A stretch of DNA of 64,000 nt from Ascaphus truei (lineage: Eukaryota > Chordata > Amphibia > Anura > Ascaphidae), in contig CM071570.1 of the NCBI GenBank assembly GCA_036426205.1, forward strand, positions 141,848,563 to 141,912,562, read 5' to 3'. The notes under the pieces were generated by a model. It saw only the letters and a program-made list of their open reading frames with translations, ran no database searches and was not told the origin of the DNA. Shown piece by piece: positions 34,645-46,999 of the stretch (position 1 is the stretch's first letter; each line of letters starts with the position of its first letter). A program made the translations under genes and the position numbers.

Positions 34645-34707
34645 AAGGTAAAATGGCCAATGACATTCAACATTAGTAAATGTAAAGTAATGTACTTTGG
34701 GAGAACC
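34645..34707 (+). pseudogene. Fragment of a CR1-type LINE reverse transcriptase
   Basis: The + strand reads W-PMTFNISKCKVMYFGRT, matching the conserved CR1 motif around W.M.FN..KCKVMHFGR that follows the catalytic domain. Only about 20 codons are recognisable and the surroundings are not coding. It is a short fossil. Confidence 0.5.
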
Positions 34708-34922
34708 CCCCCACCCCCCCTCCCCAAGGATATATAACAGTTTTTCTAGCACTTATCATTTTTAAACATTAAAAGTAGGAGGTACGACTTCCGGTATGGC
34801 GCCAGGGCAGTGAAACAGCTCCGCTGGCTCTTAAGGAAGAAATCAAAATAACAGCTAAACATCTGCAAATAATTGCCTAAAAACAACATTAACAAAGAGG
34901 CAAAGTCGCAGAGCTCCGGTTT

Positions 34923-35342
34923 ATGGAGAGATATCTGGCCAAAAGTGGAAGCATGGCCCCAAAAGAGCAGCAGTCTGAAAAAGGGGAAAAGAAGGAGAAC
35001 TACAAAATGGCCGACGGCCACGAGGGAAGGAGATCAGACCAGCATGAGGGAGACACTAACTCCCCCAATCCTCAACTCTCCCAACAGGGATTAAACTATG
35101 AAACTCTAGCCAAGGCAGTGGCAAAAGAAATCATGCCTAAACTAGAAATTAACTCAAACAAAATACAACAGGCAATAAAAGAACTCAGAGAAAATCTTAT
35201 CTCGCATGCAGCCAGAGTGGAAGAGGCTGAGAATAGGGTGAGCGTGGTGGAAGATAGCCTGGACTCCCTACCCAAAAAGGTGGAAGATCTTCAAAGACAA
35301 AACAGGATTTTAGAGGTGAAAATTAAAGACTCAACATATAAA
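34923..35342 (+). pseudogene. L1/Tx1-type LINE ORF1, N-terminal fragment
   Basis: An open frame beginning at ATG 34923 encodes about 140 residues. The first 60 are charged (EKGEKKENYKMADGHEGRR). A predicted coiled coil follows (ELRENLISHAARVEEAENRVSVVEDSLDSLPKKVEDLQRQN; key heptads at about residues 85-130). A charged N-terminus followed by a long coiled coil is the layout of L1 ORF1, the RNA-binding chaperone. The RRM and C-terminal domains are missing: the frame stops at 35345, where unrelated sequence begins. The region just upstream (34780-34920) would be its 5' UTR. Confidence 0.65.
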
Positions 35343-35345
35343 TAA

Positions 35346-36465
35346 ATCCTAGACACTATATTCAAGTATTAGAGGAGATGTCCCACAATGTCAGCCAAAG
35401 TTGCTGCTGAATTCACTTTGAAAGCTTGTATATATTCAATTGAAAACTCCCACTAGCCTGCAGGTTAAATAGCCCAATCACTAAGGCATAACATTGTTAA
35501 CTCTGTAACATAATGGCAAAGTGGCACATGTTTATAGTGAACCAGAGTGATACTTTGTATTGAAGATATTTACTCACTCCGTTGTTGCGTTGATCCTCTT
35601 GAACTGTCAGCCTGCTCCAACCGGAATCAGGTCAATGTGAAGGTGAAGTTGTGAGGTGGTGCATCTGCAATGCGGGAGAAAATGAACTGGACAACAGACT
35701 AAAGGCCCAAAACACTATTTATTGGCACATAAAAAAGAAAAGGGTAAAAAAAGCCCTCTTACGTGTTTCATGCAGACACCTGCGCTTTGTCAAAGAGTAC
35801 TCTGTGTATTTTTGTCACATTGGATGTTGCTCTGGACTTCTTTGTTTCTTGTTGTATACATTTAGCCACGCCCAGAGTATGCACTACCCTCTTCAATCAA
35901 AAAAGAAAATTCGCTCTAACATTGCCTGCAACGCTAAAGATTTTTTATAGAAGTGGGAATGACATTTTTCACCTCCCATGAAAAAGCAGAGATATTTGTC
36001 GGAGGCACGTCAGAAAGGCTGGAACAGGTTGACACTGCGCATAGATGACACTAGCCACCAATACACCACCAGAGATCTGTAGGCGAGTGGCGAGGATAAC
36101 GGGGGACCCCGGACACAGAGACTAGGAACAAACAGAAGCACAAGTATATACAGACCTAGAGGACCCTCTTTGGGGCCCCGGGACATGTGGTGCCCACCTA
36201 CTCACAAGACTTTTCTGCTTCCCCTCCTCCCCCCCCACCCCACTCCTCCTCTGGCCTGGTCATGCATGGAGAAAAAAGGAAAAGTCCTCCAGCGTGTAGA
36301 CTCAAGCGATTATTCCAAGTGTGTAGAATAGGGAAGAAGAAAACAAAAAACACCCAATAGTATACCTAGATTTCTGGAGGGATTGGAACTACCTCCTTGG
36401 ACTCTAGCAGCGGGACTTAAGCATATTATATCGCCATATTTGGATATGCATTTATAGTTTTAGAC
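35346..36465. other. Repeat-derived sequence between LINE fragments
   Basis: No gene is seen. At about 35755-35800 the minus strand carries TTTGACAAAGCGCAGG, TGT, CTGCATGAAACACGT, a degenerate version of the hammerhead-like core seen elsewhere in this window. C-rich sequence follows at 36210-36250. Confidence 0.45.
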
Positions 36466-36656
36466 CAGGCCTGCACAACTCCAGTCCTCGAGGGCCGCAA
36501 ACAGGCTAGTTTTCAGTATTTCCCTACTTCAGCACAGCTGTTCAATTAGTGGCTCAGTCATACTGAGCCACTAATTGAGCCAGATGTGCTGAAATAGGGA
36601 AATCCTGAAAACTTGGCCTGTTTGCGGCCCTCGAGGACTTGAGTTGTGCAGGCCTG
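36466..36656. mobile_element. Palindromic hAT MITE with 8-bp target duplication
   Basis: A 191-bp nearly perfect foldback flanked by exact 8-bp duplications TTTTAGAC (36458-36465 and 36657-36664). The ends are CAGGCCTGCACAACTCCAG and its inverse. The two halves mirror each other through CTCGAGGGCCGCAAACAGGC, TATTTCCCTA and GGCTCA. It is the same family as 14793-15009. Confidence 0.9.
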
Positions 36657-36664
36657 TTTTAGAC

Positions 36665-37846
36665 TATGTCAGCTCCTGGTTAGTTTGTTAGCGCTACTTC
36701 AATTTCTTTCTGGCTGTGCGTGGAGCCTACAGATGGAAACCCCGATTTCCCATGCGCCCGCCCAGCCACCCATCCGATGTCTCACTCTCTGGCTCTCTGA
36801 CTACCTGGATCGAGACTTAAAGCCTGAGGGACATTTAAGAAGCCGATCGATGACTGGAGTGTCAGGACAGGGGAAGGGGGCGGGAAAGCCATAGGGCCTG
36901 AGACACCTGGAGGAGCAGCGGTGAAGGGTTCGACCTCTCCCACGAATGACAGGTTACGGCGGGGGCAGGTGCGGAGCCCATACATGTTGGGACCGTGCAG
37001 GACTTTGGTTCGAACCAAAAGAACTTTAAGAGGTGTTCGAACGATATGTGGGGGGGAGGGAGATTGGTTGGGGTGGAGGAATGTCTATTAGGAGACAATT
37101 AATGGGGGGGGGGAATCAAGTGATGGGGTGAGCTGACACCACAATGAGGTTAAGGACCTAATTAGAGAAGGGCCTTTATGGATCCAAAGACAAGAACCTA
37201 GAAGCCCCAATATACACAAATAGGAGACACTGAGAATAATGCTAAAATTAACAGCACATATATGGTCTGAAAGGAAATTGATTTGACCCAGACATAGACC
37301 CTAGGAGGAGGGAAGCTAAAGGACAGATAACACATAAGGAGTTCGGAATAGAACTACCCCCAAGGTAAAGCACCCCATACAATTAGTTAAATACAAAGGA
37401 ACAGAAAACTCAAAATTATCCCATAAGGAAATAGAGACATAACAACAGAAATACAGCCCCACAAAGAAAATAAATGGAAAAATAGGCACAACATGGAATC
37501 CACAAGAGAGCAAGATTTACCAAGTAGGAGGTTAGACCGGAAAAGGACTAACAAGGGCAATTGCTTCTCCAAAGTAGCGTGGATGCGAAAACCAGAAACA
37601 ACGTTGACGACGTTAGAGCGTCACGCTCCTCTGGAAAAAAGAGAAGTCTTTTCAAATGATAAAGTTATGTTATGTTTATATTGTTGTTACAGTTTGTGTT
37701 ATAGGTGTCAAGGTAACGCTGTGTTTCCAAAAGATGTTGAGAATCCCCAAATTTCAAAAACAAAATCACACTGGCCAGGGGAGACAGGTGAGGACATGGA
37801 AAAATAAGGTAAAACAGCACTACAACACCAAAAAGAATGCAACACA
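36665..37846. other. Sequence between the LINE ORF1 and ORF2 remnants
   Basis: No gene is recognised. The last 200 bases or so, leading to the ORF2 start at 37847, are probably the inter-ORF part of the L1/Tx1 element. The rest is unassigned. Confidence 0.4.
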
Positions 37847-39757
37847 ATGCCAGTAAAAATAGCCTTCTGGAATGTAAAAGGATTAAATAACCCAATTAAG
37901 CGTAGAAAAATACTTGGCTATCTAAAAAAAAAAAGGGAGGATATAGCATTATTCCAGGAAACCCACATAGATATTAAGGAATCCACGAAACTCCAAAGAG
38001 ATTGGGTAAGCCAATGCTTATTTTCACCAGCAGTAAATAAAAAGGGCGGGAGTTGCCATCTACTTAACAAAAACAGACCAATAGAAGCGCTGTCATATTG
38101 AGACAGACACAGAAGTCAGACTGCTACTAATAAAAATGTAAATTATGGAGAAGGAATATATCCCAGGAAATATATATGGGCCCAATTACCATAACCACCA
38201 ATACTTTAGAGATCTTACCCCGAAAATATTAAACCAAATATTAGGAGAGGAATGGAATGCATGTATATATGTATACATGGACAGATCAGGTTTTAAGAAA
38301 GGGAGCCCCATAGTAAATACTCAAACCAAAAATATGACATTTATGAAGGACATCCTAAATTTGATAGATTCCTGGAGGACCTTTAACCCCACGGAGAAAG
38401 AATATACATTCTACTCAAATGTACATTCATCCATCTCAAGGATTGATAGCATTCCCATCAACGAAAGACTAATTTCCCAGATATCCAAAACTGAAATTGG
38501 AGAGATTGTCATCTCGGATCACGCGCCAGTATACTAGAACTAGGAACATCAAAGGCTACTCCAAACATTTGGAGATTCCTGGAATTATTTAGCCCAAAGT
38601 GAAAAGTTTAAAGAATACTTACATAAAAACGGAAAATAATTTGAAATAGATAACGAAACACAAAGATAATCCCACCCTCTTCTGGGAAACATATAAGGCA
38701 GTTATGAGAGGACAGATCATCGCCTACAGTATGTTAGTATACACAAAAGGGACGCAATTAAAGGGTTCAATAAGGCTAGTAAGGAACTGGCGCAATCCTT
38801 TAAATCTCTCAAAATAACAGATAATCAAACATAACAAAATAAAAAAATTAAATAGAGGGATAAACAGATTCTTATGGAAAGGAAATAGAACAAGAATTCT
38901 GCTGAATAAAAATGCAGGTTACTAGGGAAAAGGGGGATATAAATTTACCAAATATAAGAGACTACAACTTGGCATGCCCAATGAGACATGCGGGAGACTG
39001 GCTACTTGAAAAGAACACTACTCCACAATAAATATAGAAAGACAATTTTCCAAGGAACTTTCGCTAGCGGGAATCTTACACTTAGAATGGAACAAAATAC
39101 CCCATGAAATTAAAATAAATATACTCATTAGAGATACTATAATTACTTGTGAAGCGGTGAGAAAGAAACTAAATCTCTCCTACTCAGTATCAAGATACCT
39201 ACCTATCCAGGGTAACCGCAATTTTTCCCCAGACTCAGATCAGAAAATATTCCTCATGGAAAGAAAAAGGGATCACACGTTGAGATCATATTATAAATAA
39301 AGATACCCAGAACTTCCTGACTTTCCAAGAACTAGCAAACAAATATGATATACCAAATACACAGACTTTCCCATGTATCCAATTAATGAATTACAGTAGG
39401 AAACTACAAAATTATAACCGAAACATACTAAGAAATAATAGACTAGATGAGAACTATAAACAATCTAACACCTCAAGATATACACTAGCGGGAATATACA
39501 GACTAATAACAGACCAAGACATGGAGAAAAATAATAAAACAAATCTAAAGGCCTGGCAGAAAGAGATACAAGAAGTCCAGTCTATGGAGGATTTAATAGG
39601 GGGATACATGAGAGTATGTAAACTAATCACCTCAGAGAATTGGAGGGAGATGCCGTTTCAGATAATGCATAGAGCTAATATACCATTCATAAGACAATTA
39701 TACAACATAGGCGCTCATGCAGTAAAGTCCGATAGAAAAAATCACCAGGGTTTATAA
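37847..39757 (+). pseudogene. L1/Tx1-type LINE ORF2, endonuclease present, RT core lost
   Basis: The frame opens at ATG 37847 with the AP-endonuclease start KIAFWNVKGLNNP and QETHID (residues 4-50). After a stop at 38101 and a frameshift it resumes at 38145, with SRIDSIPIN near 38438 and SDHAPVY at 38515-38535. WNVKGLN, QETH, SRID and SDHAP are the catalytic and metal-binding motifs of this endonuclease family. The sequence then runs through degraded codons. A C-terminal domain piece is readable at 39386-39757 (ITSENWREMPFQIMHRANIPF). The whole is about 1.9 kb against roughly 3.5-4 kb for an intact ORF2, and no FADD-type motif was seen, so the reverse transcriptase core is deleted. Confidence 0.8.
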
Positions 39758-39951
39758 ATCGCCATTTTTGACAGAGTTGCTATCATGGTATGCAGAAATC
39801 CCCGAATACTAGTGATAGCAACATTTCAACAAATGGCAAGTAGCCGGCGCCGAGATGATCTGCCTTCTGAAAAGGGTTCACCCGGCGAGTTGATTCTGCT
39901 TCAGAGAGAGAGAAAGCCTCTTTCTGCGCAAATCTTGCCCGAAATAAAATT

Positions 39952-40222
39952 ATTTTAATTAAAATGTTATAACTAGTGTAGATGAGCAGGGGGTCTCTGG
40001 AACAGAACCGCATTGTTTTCAGGTCCGGGGATCTCCTGCTTCCCGAGATATAGGCCCCGATATGAGGTGCCGGTATCTCCTATGCATTGAAATGTCCCAG
40101 TCACGTGACGCAGTGCCTGTATTTCGGGAAGAAGGGGATCCCCGGACCTGAAAACAATGCTGTTCTGCTCTGGAGCCCCCCTGCTCATCTACACTAGTAA
40201 TAACATTTTTATTAAAATATGT
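39952..40222. repeat. Foldback element with ~100-bp arms
   Basis: The left arm (about 39952-40050: AAAATGTTAT, AACTAGTGTAGATGAGCAGG, GGTCTCTGGAACAGAA, TTTTCAGGTCCGGGGATC) is matched in inverted order by about 40120-40222. The arms differ at a handful of positions. It is a MITE-like hairpin. Confidence 0.8.
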
Positions 40223-40307
40223 AATAACCACCAATAAACAACCCACCCCCTGTGCCCCCACATTAAACCATTTTTTTTTTACACTGGATTAATACCACAG
40301 GCCGGCG

Positions 40308-40735
40308 GGGGTCCTCGGGTGGTCCCCACGGGTGTCCGCAGGCCCCACAGGACACCCCAGGGGGTTCCCATGGGTGTCTGGGGTCCTCGGGTGGTCCCCG
40401 CTAGGCTCCTTGTGCCTCCAGGTGGACCTCACAGGTGTCCATGGGCCCAAAACGGGGTCCACGGGTTTTCTCCACAGGTGTCTGGGGGTCCCCGGGTCAT
40501 CCCCTTGGGTGTCTGGGGGCCCTCGGGTGGTTCCCACGGGAGTCTCGGGGCCCTCGATTGGTTCCCACAGGTGTCTGGGGGCCCTTGGGTGGTGCCCACT
40601 GGTGTCTATCAGCCCTTGGGTGGTCCCCGCATGTGTCCGTGGGTCCTCTTGTGGTCCCCGTGGGGGTCCGGGGGTCCTCGGATGGTCCCCGTGGGCATCC
40701 ATGGGTCCTCGGGTGGTCCACGTTGGTCCCCACTG
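40308..40735. repeat. GC-rich minisatellite, ~30-bp unit
   Basis: Units such as GTGTCTGGGGGCCCTCGGG followed by TGGTTCCCAC are repeated about 14 times. Because the unit length is near a multiple of three, open frames appear in several frames on both strands; they are not genes. Confidence 0.9.
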
Positions 40736-42743
40736 GCCTGCGGTACCATTCTTGTATTTAAAAAAACAAAAACATGGCCTACATTTCAATAAATACACCT
40801 CTCCCCCCGCCACCAAACACATACAGTATTGTAATGTGCAAAATAACTATTATCCAGATATGGATAATAGATTATTTGCCCATTATTAAACACAACATTA
40901 GCCAGCCAGCATAAATAAAGTAAATAAAAACCATTCTACTTACCCCTGCTAACATGAAGGGCGTCCTCGTCAGCATACTGCAAGGCCATGTCCTCTGATG
41001 CCAGCAATAATACATTAAAAAAATACAATCTAATGGCCCCTAACCCCTTAATCACCTTAGCGGTTAATAACCGCTGTAGTAATTAAGAGGTTAACCCACC
41101 CTGCCCCACTACCCACCCGGGAGGCCTAACCACCCACACCGGACCCGCTATACCCACCCTGTACCCACTGAGTGGCATAGTTGTACATCATACCCATATA
41201 ATTTGGGCATGATAAGCTACTATAGAAGTCAATGGTCACACTAATACAAAAGTATGGATGTCAAAAATACACAAGAATAAAACAGATACAACAAGCACCT
41301 AAACACCCAGAAACAAAAATTAAAACCATTAGCCAACCAAGCAATTAACTAAATTAAACAACTAGCCAATCAATTAAAGAAATAAAACCACTAGGGATTC
41401 AATAAAATAATTGAAGCCACTATGCAATCCATTACATAAATCATACCACTAGCCAAAAAAATACATTTAATACCTAAAAACAGTAACCAACAAAACAATT
41501 AATTCATACAACCACTAGGCAACACATTAATTAAAACCAGTAGCCACCAAAATACATCATTAAATAAAATCACTAAAGAATCTGTAAAAAGAAAAAAACA
41601 CGCCATGACAATTCAAAAAAAGAGGCAGTGACAGGTGATTTATTTATTTATTTTTAAAGTAGAGATGCATCAATCCTTTAATATTTCCTTACTTAACCTA
41701 CCTCATTTGCAAAGCCTTGTTTCTACAGCCACATTTCCATTCCCACCATTGCAATTAACTTGTTGCTTTTGTAATGTAATTAGGATGCCTTCATTATCCA
41801 AACAGCTAAATATACAGGATAATAATTACATGATGAATTTTTAAGGTTATAAAATGTATTAATCTTTCAGAGAACATAAGTGAAACGTTTACATTATTGT
41901 CTAAATAAATCTAAAGAAGCCACAATGCACTTACACTAATAAGTTGTATATTTCTAGTGCCTTCTGTAAGGGGGTGCACTCTGAAAGTACAGGCTCAATC
42001 GTTTCAAATAAATTCTATCCTTGTTACGCTAACAATTGTAAGTAGACATTTTTGGAGTTACCGCGAAAACAAACATATGTCATCGCCACTATACAGAGGA
42101 TACAAAAGTTAACTGAAAATGTGAAAATTGACCACAAAGAGACTAGAGGAGACTAGAAGGAGCTCCTACTTCCAACAATCATCCAATGCTTCTCACATGG
42201 CTCTTCTTTCCCTGTGAAAATAGGGCAATTGCCAGAATGGTCTGTATTGTGATGTTGGTTACACTGGCATCAAGGGCATTAAAACACACGTTCTTTCTTC
42301 TACAGCACACTGCAACACTAACCTACTTATAGTGTACGCACTGACCAGAAGCTCTCTAAAAATGTAATGCTAGACACAGAGTCATGTTCCTTAATGAAAA
42401 AACTTACAAGCAGCATTTTGAAAAGGTTAAAACCAGGTCAGCCAGGATTGAATAGACAGGTAAACAGATGTTAGGGGATTTTCAAGAGGAATTGCAATTA
42501 ACGACCTGTTTTAATCCATGCTATTTTTAAAAAAAATTATCCAGTTTTATATTTGTTTGACGTAATATGCTGATTATCAACTTTTGTAAATGTCAAAGGA
42601 AAGTAGCATTTGATGAGTCCTTTCTGTGTTGTGATTTATTTTGAAGCTGAAAGCATTGGATAATCAAACCAGATAAATAGAAGTAAAAACTAGAGCTCAA
42701 CGGACATAGTTTTCTTTTAAAGTGAAACTTTTCTGCTGGCACC
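40736..42743. other. Unassigned sequence, partly repetitive
   Basis: No gene is seen. At 41060-41090 a short inverted repeat (TTAGCGGTTAATAACCGCT) is present. At about 41325-41575 a loose tandem pattern of AATTAAAACCACTAGCCAA-type units occurs. The remainder up to the Tc1 element is ordinary AT-rich DNA. Confidence 0.45.
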
Positions 42744-43389
42744 TACAGTTGTGTGAAAAAGAAAGTACACCCTCTTTGAATTCTATGGTTTTACATATCA
42801 GGACATAATAACAATCCTTAGCAGGTCTAAAAATTAGGTAAATACAACCTCAGATGAACAACAACACATGACATATTATTTCTTGGCGATGAGGAGGAGC
42901 GCAGGCAGGTGTAGCAAAATATGCAAAAGAAAATAACATATATAGTGCAGATGGTATACACTGTGCAGATAGGTGTAATCTATGTATAGAACTCACATAG
43001 ATCGCAGCAAGAAAATATCACATGTCAGAGATCCTTCTCTCTCTGACTGGAGCCCTTTAAATGGTAGGAGCGGAAATCCCTCAAGGCACGGATATGTATG
43101 GATAAAGAGAAAAGCCACAATAGTGCATACTATTCCAATATTGTATTATTCAAACAAATAACAAGAGTATATACACTCACATTCGCCATGTAAAATCAGG
43201 TGGAGGAGAGAAACGCAGCTCGTTGTATAGTAGTGCAGATGTAGGCAGCTTACAGTAACAGGATTCTTCCGCGTGTGTCAAGCCGTCGCGTCACTTCCGC
43301 TATCGCGTCAGGCTGGGGCGGAAGTTCCCAATGGAAGAGACCTTGGATCGGGTTCTGCCAGTCCTTCAGAGCTTGTTCCCTCACTGTAT

Positions 43390-43426
43390 AACTCTACGGT
43401 TTCGCCAGATGCTTCGTCAGGAGTTC
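43390..43426 (-). ncRNA. Hammerhead-like motif of PLE copy 1
   Basis: Minus strand: GAACTC, CTGACGA, AGCATCTGGC, GAAA, CCGTA, GAGTT. The same core as at 47797 but with one base change in the CGCGTA segment. Stem I GAACTC/GAGTT can pair. Confidence 0.35.
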
Positions 43427-43910
43427 TAATTAGATGGGGGATGTTCTAGGGTATTTATAGGGCCATCAATTCGGAATATCACAGTTTTACCCCCTCAGCG
43501 CTCACACATAGCGCGAGAGGTTAAAAAACCACAGTGCTGTTCACAGACAGACATATACAAAACATTCATCTTTATTAAACATAATTAAAGTTAAAATCAA
43601 TGTATCTCTATACAAATAATAATATAAATAATGCAATATTGGCTAACATATAAATAATTAATAATTAATATAAAATAATTATTAATTCAAAGGAGAAGAA
43701 ATTAAAGGAGAAGAAATAGTGGATGGAGGGAGAGAGGAGATAAAAAAACGTTAATTACTAGTAAAATAATGGTTCATAATTAAGATTACAGAAATTAGTA
43801 ATAGATAATGGTATTATAATATTACTATCCAACTAAAGACTGTGCAATAAAAAACAAAATGTGCAGTATTAAATTAGAAAAGTTAAAAAGAAAACAGTAC
43901 TAGAGAAATC

Positions 43911-46158
43911 TAGATAAAAAAGGCACCAAATCAATTAATAGCAGGGGGGCGGAGATTCTTGATTTTGTGAATCCAATAGGCTCTCTTTGGCAAATTTATC
44001 TATTGCCTCCACTGTCTGGATACCTGTCTATAGCCATATACCTTAATGATTTTGGGTCTGAATTATGATAATTAAAAAATGCTTTGATAAATTGTGTGTT
44101 TAAACAGCCCTTTTTTATTTTCCGTATATGTTCAAAATCCTAATGTTCAATGGTCGAGGTGCGCCCTATGTACTGCAATCCACCGAGCATTGAATAGATA
44201 TATGGTAAAATCTGATTTACAATTAATAAATGTTACCTTAAAAGCCTCGCCTGTTGTTTTACTTTTAAAAATCAGTTTTTCAGTCTTTGTATTTACAAGC
44301 AGTACATGAGTAGCACACCATAAAACCTACAGGTTTTTCCAGCAATGTAGTGGGGTCTCTTTGGACTAACTTTAAATGGCGTAGGTGCAGTTTTACTTTG
44401 AGATTAGGTGCTTTTTTTAAATAAAACATTGGGGTGTCAGGGATGTGGTCTTTTAAAATGGGGTCGTTTTTAAAATATGCCAATGTTACATATAACTCTC
44501 CTATTCATTGGCATCTTTATGTGACGGAGTGAGGAAAGACATCATATTAAAATTAGTATTATTATTTGAATTTATATTTTTATTTTTATTTACCAAAGAC
44601 TTTTCTCGGGACAGAGTGTGTTTTATCAATGGCTCTTTAGTGTTTTCATATAGTTTTCTATCTTAAATCTGTTGATTAAAATTTCAGACTGTCTTGGAAA
44701 TTGATTCATCGCTACAGTTCCGTTTTATCCTTCTTAGTTTGTCCATAGGGAATATTTTTTTCTTTTTTTTATCCATTGAGGATGGTGACAGCTATCTTGT
44801 AGTATAAATATGCTGTCCACCTTTTTAAAAAGGGGTTTTGTTTTTAAAACCATGCTCATAAAAATAACTAAATCTAAAAATTCAATTTCATGCCTACTCT
44901 CATTTATGAGTGAATTTATGTTAAGATTGTTATCCCCAAGGCATTTAAAAATTGTATTAGTTGTTCTTCATTCCCCTTCCAAATGAACAGCACATCATCG
45001 ATGAATATATGCCAGGAGACAAGATTTGCACCCAGTCCATGGGGGGGCTTCATGAACTCTCCTCCCAAATCCCATGAGATGTTGCAAATTGGTGCAAACT
45101 TCGTCCCCCATGGCAGTACCCACACTTCTGTAAATAAATTTGTCATTGAACCAAATAATTTTTCTCTAAAATAAATCTATAGCTTCTAATATAAAATCCG
45201 TTGTTCTTTTTCTATATCTGTTATCCCTTTCCAGGACTTTCGAACGTTCTATCCCATCCGATGGTTATTGAAGTATAAGGGGCCGAGACATCCGCCGTGA
45301 CCAAAATATAGTTCTTTCCCATGTGACTTCATTAAAATTTAAATATCAGTTGTGTCTTAATATAGCTCCTTAAAAGATGGCACTATTTAGAAAAAAAACA
45401 TCTATTATATTGGGACAGATTCATTGGTTCAGCGAGTCTATCCCGATATGAGGGTCTGTCCTGGGGGTTTTAAAAATCCTTGGATTTTGGTAAAAAATAA
45501 AACAGTGGTAATTTAGAATTTCATTGGCATAAAATTTGAATTCTATCATTTAAATACCTAAAATTTCCCTTTTAAACAGAAGTTTCTTGTAGCTGTTTAA
45601 AAAAGGGATTAGTGGGATTGTGGCAGGATCTGGTATGTGATCGTCATTTAATTTATAGCTTCTGTCAAATACCAGGAACGTATGACTACACCCCCCATCC
45701 CTTGTCAGCTTGTTTTATAATCATTTCTTCATTTAGTTTAACTATCGAGAGCTTCCCTTTCATTTTTGTGTAATTGTGTTTAATGTAGTACAGTTCTTAG
45801 TTAGTTATTAAAATCTCCTAAAATCATCTGATTAAAAAACCTCTAAAAAATGTCCTTTATTATGGCGCGGATAGAAAGTTGATCTATTTTTAAATCGTAT
45901 GTTTAAAAAAATATAGCTTTTTTCGTTCAAAGGTAAAAGTTCGTCACTTTTTTTTAATATTATTATTTGGATGGTGTATAAAATGCCTTGGATAGTTAGT
46001 TTCCGTAAGAAACAAATTTGCATCTATAAAATAGTTGAAAATTGCTTGATTAGTGGTGGGTGCGACTGTTAACCCTTTGAGATCACTTTCTTTGTAATTC
46101 TCCAGTTCAATGAACTCAAATAAAAATATGATGTAATCAGACTTATTGTAGTTTTCAT
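43911..46158 (-). pseudogene. PLE copy 1, reverse transcriptase/GIY-YIG, broken
   Basis: The minus strand corresponds to the intact protein of copy 2 from its start (ATG near 46158) to its tail near 43911, but it is interrupted by numerous frameshifts. Readable pieces include FKNDPILKDHIPDTP and KPVGFMVCYSCTACKYK (44483-44290), the RT segment around TEVWVLPWGTKFAP (45130-45080) and the FIDDVLFIWKGNEEQLIQFLNAL motif C stretch (45010-44940; key residues FIDD). The 3' region with its hammerhead-like motif follows at 43910-42879. Confidence 0.8.
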
Positions 46159-46999
46159 TAATATGTTTCGTCTTCCTCTTTTCCTCCTCTTTTTCCCTAT
46201 CCTTCTTTTTTTCTGGCTCATGTTAACTGCTGATTCCTCTAACGGAGTGAATCGCTTGGAGATCTCCAGAGATCTAGGAAATGCGGGTTCTAAAAAACTC
46301 GTTGGGTTGATGGGTGGTTATTTCTTTTGTATTCTCTTTGGTTTTAAAGACATTTTCCCTGCGGAATTGGTTGGATTGCATATCCTTTTTGTGTGACTGT
46401 TGATGTATTTGTATGTTGTGGCTGTGCGTTGTTTCGGAATAGCTCCATTTGGAGAAGGTAGTTATTACTTTCTCGAATCTCTTTATGGAAAGTTACTTGG
46501 ATTCATGTCTTGCTTTATGTTACCTCAGGGTTCCAATTTTTTATCCCTGTAGTTATCTTTAAATCTCGATCGTATTTCCTATCCTATTTCTTAGTGTGGA
46601 TTCCGGTGTTCTAATCTTTTTGATGAGCGTTGGTCATTTTCTTTGAACACAGGGTGGCCCCATTAATGGTTCTATTGTTCCTTAATGGCATTCTTTCTTT
46701 ATCCATAATGGCCATTCTTTTCCTGTGTTGTAGAAAATGAGTTTCATTAGTTCGATGATGCAGTCCAGAGCTGCCCCCCTCCCAGGGTTCATAAATAAAT
46801 GCCATCATCTAAATCAAATGAAGGAAGCTTCTATCCTTAAACCTCTAGGGATAATCTTATTGGTTAATATTTATTCAAATAAACATATCGAACCATTCTA
46901 GTATCTTTGAACAAAAGGGCTCTATTGGTGTAATTCTCTGTTAGAATCTCTCTCTCAATCAGTGGAGAGGTCCCTCTATGGTAGGAAATTCAAATCATG

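Noticed and set aside
34769..35021. Minus-strand open frame with a hydrophobic stretch over the LINE ORF1
   Set aside because: It is antisense to the charged coiled-coil ORF1 fragment and has no independent support.
36960..37020. GGTTCGAACC as a possible tRNA B-box or SINE promoter
   Set aside because: No matching A-box or cloverleaf could be drawn around it.
40308..40822. Overlapping proline/glycine-rich open frames on both strands suggesting a collagen-like gene
   Set aside because: They come from a ~30-bp GC-rich minisatellite; no Gly-X-Y periodicity continues outside the repeat.
46163..46396. Plus-strand hydrophobic open frame resembling a membrane peptide
   Set aside because: It is antisense to the PLE upstream ORF of copy 1; the acidic/basic codons of that ORF read as hydrophobic on the other strand.
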